From: DRGT01 sp035685445
Lineage (GTDB): Archaea > Thermoproteota > Nitrososphaeria > Nitrososphaerales > Nitrosopumilaceae
NCBI GenBank assembly: GCA_035685445.1
Contig: DASSAK010000034.1
Span: 1-15,897 of the forward strand
Direction: 5' to 3'
DNA length: 15,897 nucleotides
Shown: piece after piece, positions 7,794-12,254 of the stretch
Position numbering within the stretch: the first letter of the stretch is position 1
Layout of the letters: each line of letters opens with the position of its first letter
The notes under the pieces: model-generated
Database searches by the model: none
What the model was told of the DNA's origin: nothing
What the model saw: the letters and a program-made list of their open reading frames with translations, nothing else
Made by a program: the position numbers and the translations under genes

Positions 7794-7842
7794 ATTATAA
7801 CAGATGGTAAGCTATCATTGTGAAATTAAGATATTTAGCTTA
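7794..7842 (-). promoter_or_regulatory. AGCT-repeat promoter A (membrane protein gene)
   Basis: Read on the minus strand: a weaker distal half-site ATCTTA (ending at 7832 on the plus strand), a proximal half-site TAGCTTA (7808-7814) 19 bp closer to the gene, the 8-nt spacer CCATCTGT (7800-7807), then TATAAT (7794-7799). A third half-site, in inverted orientation, lies just upstream at 7836-7842. Transcription would start near 7770, leaving a leader that contains the GGAGGAG ribosome site. Confidence 0.7.
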
Positions 7843-7884
7843 TGACAATTGATTATTACTTTTACAGCAAGCGTTTTCTACTTA

Positions 7885-7914
7885 ATTTTTTTAAAATAAT
7901 TTTACAAAAAAAAA
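7885..7914 (-). terminator. T-rich terminator after the YCII-like gene
   Basis: On the minus strand a run of nine T (7906-7914) begins one base after the stop codon of the YCII-like gene, and a second T-rich block follows at 7885-7893. There is no hairpin, which is usual for archaeal termination. Confidence 0.55.
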
Positions 7915-7915
7915 G

Positions 7916-8227
7916 TTAGTTTAGTATCGAAAGGAATGGAAGAGCGTCCCATTGGTAAAGGTATGAATCCAGTACCTTGGATGTAATTGCTTTGTTTTCT
8001 TCACTCATTTTCTTTGCTTCATCATCATTTGCTTGGAAAACGGCCATACCTGTCTTGTTATTGTCTAATGGACCTGACCAAACAAACTTCCCTTCGGAAT
8101 GCCACTTGTCTACAAGCGAACTAACCTTGGAAGTGATGTCATTAAGATCTTCTTGTTTTGCATTTTCCTTTAACGAACTAACTAAAATCCATACTTTTTT
8201 TTCTGAATTTTGTGTTGTTTGAGACAT
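7916..8227 (-). CDS. YCII-like (dimeric alpha-beta barrel) protein
   Basis: The 103-residue product fits the YCII fold: a first strand VWILVSSLK, a helix ending in KWHSEGKFVWSGPLD (41-55) that matches the family pattern H-x-x-G-x-x-x-x-x-GP, a strand TGMAVFQA, a helix DDEAKKMSEEN, and a last strand YLYQWDALPFL. H43 and D55 are the likely pocket residues. YCII proteins are small cytosolic dimers with few known reactions, so no substrate is assigned. The ATG at 8227 has no Shine-Dalgarno sequence; TTTAAA at 8251-8256 places the start at about -27 to -29, which suggests a leaderless mRNA. Its promoter lacks the AGCT repeat present at its neighbours, so it appears to be controlled separately. Confidence 0.72.
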   Translation of the reverse strand: MSQTTQNSEKKVWILVSSLKENAKQEDLNDITSKVSSLVDKWHSEGKFVWSGPLDNNKTGMAVFQANDDEAKKMSEENKAITSKVLDSYLYQWDALPFLSILN

Positions 8228-8228
8228 A

Positions 8229-8256
8229 ATGTATTTACATCTTTTATTGATTTAAA
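8229..8256 (-). promoter_or_regulatory. TATA box and short palindrome of the YCII-like gene
   Basis: TTTAAA (plus strand 8251-8256) is correctly spaced for a start at the ATG (8227). Between it and the ATG lies the short dyad ATGTA-TT-TACAT (8229-8240). No AGCT half-site is found at the position used by the other promoters. Confidence 0.45.
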
Positions 8257-8335
8257 CCACTACAAATTTCTAAGATATTGTTCTAATTCTAGAGAATGAG
8301 AACAAGGAAAAGTTTGTTGGTAAGAAAATTTAAAA

Positions 8336-8458
8336 TTACTTTGTGATTTTTTTAACTAATTTTCTTACTTCTGATTTTGGAACCTTGTTACCATTATCAT
8401 CCAAATCTTTTTGCATTTTTTCCTTTATTTCCTCTATTTTGTTGTTGGATATTGGCAT
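8336..8458 (-). CDS. 40-residue charged protein under an AGCT-repeat promoter
   Basis: An ATG at 8458 opens a 40-residue frame beginning MPISNNKIEEIKEKMQKDL and ending in TAA at 8336-8338. The protein is a charged amphipathic-helix type, rich in Lys/Glu/Asp, with a DDNGNK turn near 20-25 and a basic end (RKLVKKITK). No family is recognised. Support comes from the promoter: a TATATC box starts exactly 27 nt before the ATG, and the AGCT direct repeat lies 8 nt before that box, the same layout as at the flavin-reductase, cupredoxin and TFB genes. It might be a small regulatory or binding subunit of that system (inference). Confidence 0.62.
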   Translation of the reverse strand: MPISNNKIEEIKEKMQKDLDDNGNKVPKSEVRKLVKKITK

Positions 8459-8479
8459 ATTGTGTATTTTTCATACTAT

Positions 8480-8518
8480 GATATAACAAAATTTAAGCTA
8501 AAATTATGAAAATAAGCT
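8480..8518 (-). promoter_or_regulatory. AGCT-repeat promoter B (40-residue protein)
   Basis: Read toward the gene: AGCTTA (ending at 8518), a 13-nt interval TTTTCATAATTTT, AGCTTA (proximal TAGCTTA 8494-8500), 8 nt (8486-8493), TATATC (8480-8485), and the ATG 27 nt from the start of the box. This is the cleanest copy: the two half-sites are identical and 19 bp apart. Confidence 0.75.
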
Positions 8519-8542
8519 TTGATTTATGATGCCTGAATTTAA

Positions 8543-9046
8543 TCACTTTAACACTAATACTGGGATCTTTGATTTATGTAAAACATAATTAGCAACACTT
8601 CCAAGAATTAATTCCTTAGCTAACCCTTTTCCACTAGCTCCCATAACGATCAGATCAAATTTTTTTGTATTTGCATGTCTTAGAATAACTGTTCCAGGTT
8701 CGCCTGAAAGAACTCTGATTTTGGATTTGACATCGTATTTTTTGCAAAGATTTTTTCCTTTTTGCAACAGCTTTAATGCTTTTTTTTGCAAATCTTGTTT
8801 TAATTTTTTTACCATTCGTGCGTCTCCAAGTGGAATTAATGGAACTACGTTAACCAAAACTATTTCCGAATCAAATTGTGATGCTAGTATTATTGCCTTG
8901 TCTAGTGCTCTAATGGATTTTTTTGAACCATCTAAAGGTACAAGAATCTTCTTAAAGTAACCTCTTGTTCTTGATTTTTTTTGTAATCTTTTTTTTAGCT
9001 CATTTACTGTTTTCCCATCTCCCTGCCTAAGATTTTTCATTTTCAT
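8543..9046 (-). CDS. UspA universal stress protein, canonical ATP-binding motif
   Basis: A 167-residue protein. Residues 1-31 form a basic N-terminal extension (KKRLQKKSRTRG), and a complete UspA domain follows: KKILVPLDGSKKS with the expected Asp after strand 1, VLSGEPGTVILRHANTKKFD, and the full G-x2-G-x9-G-S motif (GASGKG...GSVANYVL), then KIPVLVLK at the end. ATP/AMP binding is therefore likely, unlike the second UspA protein of this window. ATG 9046 is used because the only alternative is ATG 9040. The gene begins 29 bp after the flavin-reductase gene on the same strand, so it most likely belongs to that AGCT-controlled operon. It may report energy state to the redox genes (inference). 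Confidence 0.9.
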   Translation of the reverse strand: MKMKNLRQGDGKTVNELKKRLQKKSRTRGYFKKILVPLDGSKKSIRALDKAIILASQFDSEIVLVNVVPLIPLGDARMVKKLKQDLQKKALKLLQKGKNLCKKYDVKSKIRVLSGEPGTVILRHANTKKFDLIVMGASGKGLAKELILGSVANYVLHKSKIPVLVLK

Positions 9047-9075
9047 AATTATGGTTAAAGTTCTTGACTTTTATT

Positions 9076-9801
9076 TTAATATCCTGTAAACTGCTCGACA
9101 ACTATGTTTTTTTCACTTACCTCTAATTTTTCTTTTAGTAGTTTTTTGACATTTTCAACCATTTTAGGAGGACCACATATGTAAAAAATGGAGTTATCTA
9201 TTTTTCCTGAACTGATATACTTTCTAAGCATCTTTTCATCAATTCTCCCAACTTCCCCTTTCCATCTATTAGGAACATCTTCAGTAAGTGTGTGAACAAT
9301 TTTCAGGTTTTTATTCATCTTTTGCCATTGATCAAATTCATCTCTGAATAAAATTTTATCCGGACTTTTGTTTGAATCAAACATCAAAATATTTGTAGGC
9401 ATGTTCATGTCTACTGAATATTTCAGCATACTCCTAAAAGGAGTTACCCCAATTCCACCTGAAATAAAAATTACATCTTTTGTTTTATCTTCTGGAAAAG
9501 TAAACTTTCCTGATGGTGGTTTCACTGATAAATCACTTCCTGGGGAAATTGATTCTAGTTTTTGCTTAAACAATGAATCTCGAATTTTTGTTGTAAACAT
9601 TAGAAAACTTTCGGATGGTGAAGAAGACAATGTGAGACATCGTTGAGGACCCTTTTCGTCTTTTTTTGTATCTAAATCTAATGTGATGAACTGGCCTGGT
9701 TTGTATTTAATAAAATTGCCTTTTTTATCACGCCGTTCTAGTTTGAATGAAACCGTATCTTCAGGCACGTTGTCTTTTATTTCTAATAGTTTTAATTTCA
9801 T
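9076..9801 (-). CDS. FNR-type FAD/NAD(P)H oxidoreductase
   Basis: A 241-residue ferredoxin-reductase-family flavoprotein. The N-terminal FAD barrel contains GQFITLDL (36-43) and RCLTLSS (54-60), the RxxT/S flavin motif. The NAD(P) domain has ISGGIGVTPFRSM (113-125), CGPPKM (209-214) and a C-terminal VVEQFTGY. No 2Fe-2S or globin domain is attached, so its electron partner must be a separate protein. A TTG at 9819 would add six residues, but ATG 9801 is preferred: TATAAT starts exactly 27 nt upstream, giving a leaderless mRNA. The AGCT repeat precedes that box. The UspA gene follows 29 bp downstream. The nearby co-regulated cupredoxin is a conceivable partner, but it should lie outside the membrane, so direct transfer is doubtful. 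Confidence 0.88.
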   Translation of the reverse strand: MKLKLLEIKDNVPEDTVSFKLERRDKKGNFIKYKPGQFITLDLDTKKDEKGPQRCLTLSSSPSESFLMFTTKIRDSLFKQKLESISPGSDLSVKPPSGKFTFPEDKTKDVIFISGGIGVTPFRSMLKYSVDMNMPTNILMFDSNKSPDKILFRDEFDQWQKMNKNLKIVHTLTEDVPNRWKGEVGRIDEKMLRKYISSGKIDNSIFYICGPPKMVENVKKLLKEKLEVSEKNIVVEQFTGY

Positions 9802-9822
9802 GAAATTACTTGGTTTCAAACT

Positions 9823-9861
9823 ATTATAGTTTCTTTTAAGCTATGATTCTAAATATCAGCT
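9823..9861 (-). promoter_or_regulatory. AGCT-repeat promoter C (flavin reductase-UspA)
   Basis: Read on the minus strand: AGCTGA (AGCT at 9858-9861), AGCTTA (AGCT at 9839-9842, 19 bp on), 8 nt AAAGAAAC (9829-9836), TATAAT (9823-9828), and the ATG at 9801. On the plus strand the half-site TAAGCTA (9837-9843) is also 8 nt before AATATC (9852-9857), 29 nt ahead of the zinc-ribbon gene, so this site may serve both directions. Confidence 0.72.
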
Positions 9862-9880
9862 GTAATTAATACTTGAATTA

Positions 9881-10114
9881 ATGAATCATTTTTACGAATC
9901 AATAGTGATTAAGATGAATATTTATGATAAAAAAGTAGTCAAATGTATTCAATGTAACAAATCTATCGGTGAAGTTGATTATGATTCAACTATAGTTTTT
10001 CCACGATGTGGAAACTGCTCTGATCCAAAACCACATGTAGATGATCTTAATTATGTATTAAAACGAAATTATGATTTTCCAAAAAAAGAAATCGTTAACA
10101 CAGTTTCAACTTAA
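9881..10114 (+). CDS. Small zinc-ribbon-like protein
   Basis: A 77-residue protein with two cysteine knuckles, CIQC (residues 22-25) and CGNC (43-46), spaced as in a single zinc ribbon. An acidic and tyrosine-rich linker lies between them, and DPKPHVDDLNYVLKR follows. It may bind nucleic acid or a protein, but no family is assigned. ATG 9881 is used; a second ATG at 9914 (residue 12) would keep both knuckles. It is divergent from the flavin-reductase gene across 79 bp (79 bp from ATG 9801, 61 bp from the possible TTG 9819). A plus-strand TATA-like AATATC lies 8 nt after one AGCT half-site. Its stop is only 19 bp from that of the convergent cupredoxin gene. Confidence 0.62.
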   Translation: MNHFYESIVIKMNIYDKKVVKCIQCNKSIGEVDYDSTIVFPRCGNCSDPKPHVDDLNYVLKRNYDFPKKEIVNTVST

Positions 10115-10133
10115 AAGTAATAAAAAAATCGGA

Positions 10134-10739
10134 TTATTGTACCAGTATCTTTCCTGCCATCCAAGGATGCACTAGACAAAAGTAGTCATATTCTCCTGGA
10201 AGATCTAGCTTAACTGAATATGTGCCATCTGGACTTATGAGCCCACTATCAAACAACACGTTTGGTCCTTTTGTTGGTGATCCACTGGTAACAGTGTGTG
10301 CTGCATTATCATGATTCTCCCAGATTACTTCTCCGCCCCTCTTCATTACTGCTATGGTTGGAACAAAACAGGAATTTGTTATCTCACATCCAGGAACTGA
10401 AGTTCCAGCAGGAATAACAACCCTTTCTAACAATTTTCCTTCACTTTGTTTTACAACACGAGCTTCATCAGGCAAAACTTCCTCTACATCATCTATTGCT
10501 TCTTCTACAGTATCAGGTACCTTGGACTTTATGTCTTCTAACTCATCTATTTTAGATATTGTTTCTTTTACATCGGATGGAATGTCTTTTAGATCTTCAG
10601 TAGTTTTTTCAAGAAATCGTTCTCCTTGTGCTTGCATATTTCTATCATTTATCTCACTAGTACTTGCCACAAAGGCTAGTGCACCTGCTGTTATTGCTAT
10701 GGCAATGAATATTCCAAGCTTTTCGTTTATGTGCTTCAT
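10134..10739 (-). CDS. Membrane-anchored plastocyanin-like cupredoxin
   Basis: A 201-residue type I copper protein. An N-terminal hydrophobic segment (9-25) is probably an uncleaved anchor. Residues about 37-95 form a Glu/Asp/Lys-rich helical stalk. The cupredoxin domain (about 105-201) carries the four copper ligands H148 (AAHTVTSG), C188, H191 and M194 (YFCLVHPWM). C118 and C124 (GCEITNSC) may form a disulfide. It should carry electrons on the outer face of the membrane; ammonia-oxidising archaea use many such blue copper proteins in place of cytochromes c. ATG 10739 follows an AT-rich box by 28 nt, consistent with a leaderless mRNA. It diverges from the FilR1-like regulator and shares its AGCT array, so the regulator probably controls it. 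Confidence 0.92.
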   Translation of the reverse strand: MKHINEKLGIFIAIAITAGALAFVASTSEINDRNMQAQGERFLEKTTEDLKDIPSDVKETISKIDELEDIKSKVPDTVEEAIDDVEEVLPDEARVVKQSEGKLLERVVIPAGTSVPGCEITNSCFVPTIAVMKRGGEVIWENHDNAAHTVTSGSPTKGPNVLFDSGLISPDGTYSVKLDLPGEYDYFCLVHPWMAGKILVQ

Positions 10740-10761
10740 AAATCAATCTTGATTTTAATAT

Positions 10762-10800
10762 AAAATAACATGTGATAAGCTAAAACTATGAAAATCAGCT
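10762..10800 (-). promoter_or_regulatory. AGCT-repeat promoter D-minus (cupredoxin)
   Basis: Read on the minus strand: AGCTGA (AGCT 10797-10800), the 13-nt interval TTTTCATAGTTTT, AGCTTA (AGCT 10778-10781), 8 nt TCACATGT (10768-10775), then an AT-rich box TATTTT (10762-10767). The cupredoxin ATG lies 28 nt from the start of the box. Confidence 0.7.
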
Positions 10801-10834
10801 CTTATCCTTGAACTAAGCTATTATTTTTTATAGA
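10797..10834 (+). promoter_or_regulatory. AGCT-repeat promoter D-plus (FilR1-like regulator)
   Basis: Read on the plus strand: AGCT at 10797-10800 (shared with the cupredoxin promoter), AGCT at 10816-10819 within TAAGCTA, 8 nt TTATTTTT (10821-10828), TATAGA (10829-10834), and the ATG at 10854. The intervening bases diverge from the other copies, so this is the weakest one. It would make the regulator autoregulated. Confidence 0.6.
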
Positions 10835-10853
10835 ATGAAAAAAAACATCATTA

Positions 10854-11657
10854 ATGCATAACGAAAGTTATGAAGAAGCTGCAGAAGAATTTTTAGAATT
10901 AGCAAGTGAAATCAGACTAAACATTCTATTTGAGTTAATGAAAAAAAAATCTAGAGTTACGCCAATGGCAAAAAGATTGGGAGTTACTGCACAAGAAGTT
11001 CATAGAAATTTTGATCGAATGTCAAATTCTGGATTTGTGTCAAAAGACAAAGACGGCTCATATTATATTACAACATTTGGTAAAGCAATTTGTTCTCAAA
11101 TTCCCTCAATTATGTATCTTTCAAAAAATAAACAATATTTTGAAAATCACGATTTTGGAAACTTGCCTATAAAATTTGTAAGACGCGTTGGTGATCTTCA
11201 AAATAGCAAGCATGTTACTGGAGTATCAAGAGTACTTGAAACATGGAAATCAATTTACAAAAATTCTAACGAGTATATTTTCACTGTATTATCTGAGTCA
11301 CCGCTTGAGCTAATTGAACCGTTGATTAAAAGAGTGAAAAAAGGAGCACGATACAAGCACATTATATCTGAAAATGCAAAACTTCCAAAAGGTAGAAAAA
11401 ATCTGCTTGAAAAAATAGGATTTTACCCACTTTTAGAACAAGGTAAGATAGAAAGACGAATGATGAAAAATGTCAAGATAATGGTTATTATGAATGAAAA
11501 AGAGGCAGGATTGATGTTTCCTACAAAGCAGGGTGATGCTGATTTGAGAGAAATGTTCCATTCTAGTGATTCTTCTTTTCATGAATGGTGTTTAGATTAT
11601 TTCAGGCATTGTTGGAATGTGTCTGATCCATTCAAAGAATTCAAGCTAAAGGAATAA
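10854..11657 (+). CDS. Winged-helix regulator, FilR1-like
   Basis: A 267-residue archaeal transcription regulator. The N-terminal ArsR-type winged helix spans about 15-80, with the recognition region RVTPMAKRLGVTAQEVHRNFDRMSNSGF (34-61) and a wing at DKDGSYYITTFGKA. The second domain (about 115-260) resembles the FilR1/DUF1724 sensor region found in many predicted archaeal regulators, with ETWKSIYKNSNEYIFTVLSE and the end SFHEWCLDYFRHCW. Its ligand is unknown. The start is leaderless: TATAGA starts 25 nt before ATG 10854. It lies in the middle of the AGCT regulon, diverges from the cupredoxin and has the repeat at its own promoter, so it is the best candidate to bind that repeat. This is inferred from position, not shown. 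Confidence 0.85.
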   Translation: MHNESYEEAAEEFLELASEIRLNILFELMKKKSRVTPMAKRLGVTAQEVHRNFDRMSNSGFVSKDKDGSYYITTFGKAICSQIPSIMYLSKNKQYFENHDFGNLPIKFVRRVGDLQNSKHVTGVSRVLETWKSIYKNSNEYIFTVLSESPLELIEPLIKRVKKGARYKHIISENAKLPKGRKNLLEKIGFYPLLEQGKIERRMMKNVKIMVIMNEKEAGLMFPTKQGDADLREMFHSSDSSFHEWCLDYFRHCWNVSDPFKEFKLKE

Positions 11658-11660
11658 CAT

Positions 11661-11699
11661 AGCTTAATTTCTCAATTTTAGCTTAAAACGGAATATAAG
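11661..11699 (+). promoter_or_regulatory. AGCT-repeat promoter E (67-residue protein)
   Basis: AGCTTA at 11661-11666, the 13-nt interval ATTTCTCAATTTT, AGCTTA at 11680-11685, 8 nt AAACGGAA (11686-11693), TATAAG (11694-11699), and the ATG at 11721, 27 nt from the start of the box. It starts four bases after the stop codon of the regulator gene, so the downstream genes have their own promoter. Confidence 0.75.
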
Positions 11700-11720
11700 A
11701 GCAAGAGACTACATACTACC

Positions 11721-11924
11721 ATGGATTTACAGATGGGGTCTGATTTTTTAGGTAATGAAAGAAATGTAAAAAAATTCTTAAAGTCTCTGCCAGATACCCA
11801 AATCAAAAATTATTATGAAGCTATTGAATATACTCCATTTCCTATATTGCTGGCAAAAGAATACAAAAAAAGATTTGTAAAAAACAAATCAAAAAACAAA
11901 AAAATCGGAGGTAATACCACATAA
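11721..11924 (+). CDS. 67-residue unknown protein in the AGCT regulon
   Basis: A short, basic, probably soluble protein: an amphipathic N-terminal half (NVKKFLKSLPDTQIKNYYEAIEY), a TPFPILLAKEY segment, then a strongly basic tail (KKRFVKNKSKNKK). No cysteines and no signal peptide are present, and no family is recognised; the basic tail would allow nucleic-acid contact. ATG 11721 sits 27 nt from the start of the TATAAG box, so the mRNA is leaderless. Near its end a perfect GGAGGT (11907-11912) serves the next gene, and its TAA stop overlaps a possible start of that gene, so the two are probably translationally coupled. Confidence 0.65.
   Translation: MDLQMGSDFLGNERNVKKFLKSLPDTQIKNYYEAIEYTPFPILLAKEYKKRFVKNKSKNKKIGGNTT
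11907..11912 (+). promoter_or_regulatory. Shine-Dalgarno GGAGGT of the second small gene
   Basis: A perfect GGAGGT lies 8 nt before the ATA triplet at 11921, which overlaps the previous stop (ATAA). The nearest in-frame ATG (11957) is 44 nt away, too far for normal use of this site. The site therefore argues for initiation at or near 11921. Confidence 0.5.
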
Positions 11925-11956
11925 AAAAATACCCAAAAATTGATCTGAGTGGAAAA

Positions 11957-12181
11957 ATGTACAAACTTTTTGATAGCTGTAAATTTGATAAAAGATGGAA
12001 AAAAATTGAGAAAAATTCTGGATTGGGAAATGAATTTAAATCCATAGATGATCACGCTGGAATAAAAATCCAAGTAAAAGGAATAGAACCAGAATCGTAT
12101 AGTTTTAAAAAAAATTCAGTTATTAACATAAAAAACGGAATTCTGCAATACCACGATAAAGATCTAGTTCACCAGATTTAG
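11957..12181 (+). CDS. Unknown basic protein, 74 residues (86 if started at ATA 11921)
   Basis: The coordinates give the first ATG. The reading frame is open back to 11915 and reads KKYPKIDLSGK directly before the Met, so the true product may begin at the ATA at 11921, which overlaps the preceding stop and stands 8 nt after a perfect GGAGGT. The protein is Lys-rich with one cysteine (CKFDKRWKKIEKNSGLG), and its second half looks beta-rich (AGIKIQVKGIEPESYSF, SVINIKNGILQYHDKD). I recognise no family. It is expected to be co-transcribed with the 67-residue gene from the AGCT-repeat promoter at 11661, and the TFB gene with its own copy of the repeat follows. Confidence 0.6.
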   Translation: MYKLFDSCKFDKRWKKIEKNSGLGNEFKSIDDHAGIKIQVKGIEPESYSFKKNSVINIKNGILQYHDKDLVHQI

Positions 12182-12194
12182 TTTTATCAAATTG

Positions 12195-12233
12195 AGCTTT
12201 TTTTCATAAACTTAGCTGAGGATAGGTTATCTT
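12195..12233 (+). promoter_or_regulatory. AGCT-repeat promoter F (TFB)
   Basis: AGCT at 12195-12198, AGCT at 12214-12217 (19 bp on), 8 nt GGATAGGT (12220-12227), a weak box TATCTT (12228-12233), and the ATG at 12255, 27 nt from the start of the box. Most of the interval (TTTTCATAA) matches the consensus of the other copies. The weak TATA sequence suggests dependence on an activator. Confidence 0.68.
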
Positions 12234-12254
12234 CTTTTACACAATAAATTTGAC

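Noticed and set aside
8249..8271. YCII-like gene as an eighth member of the AGCT regulon
   Set aside because: Its TATA box is well placed, but the bases 8 nt upstream (AGAAATT on the minus strand) contain no AGCT core and no partner 19 bp away.
11813..12073. Overlapping minus-strand frames opposite the two small genes
   Set aside because: Their Phe/Ile-rich products are reverse images of Lys-rich coding DNA, and the plus-strand genes have promoter and ribosome-site support.
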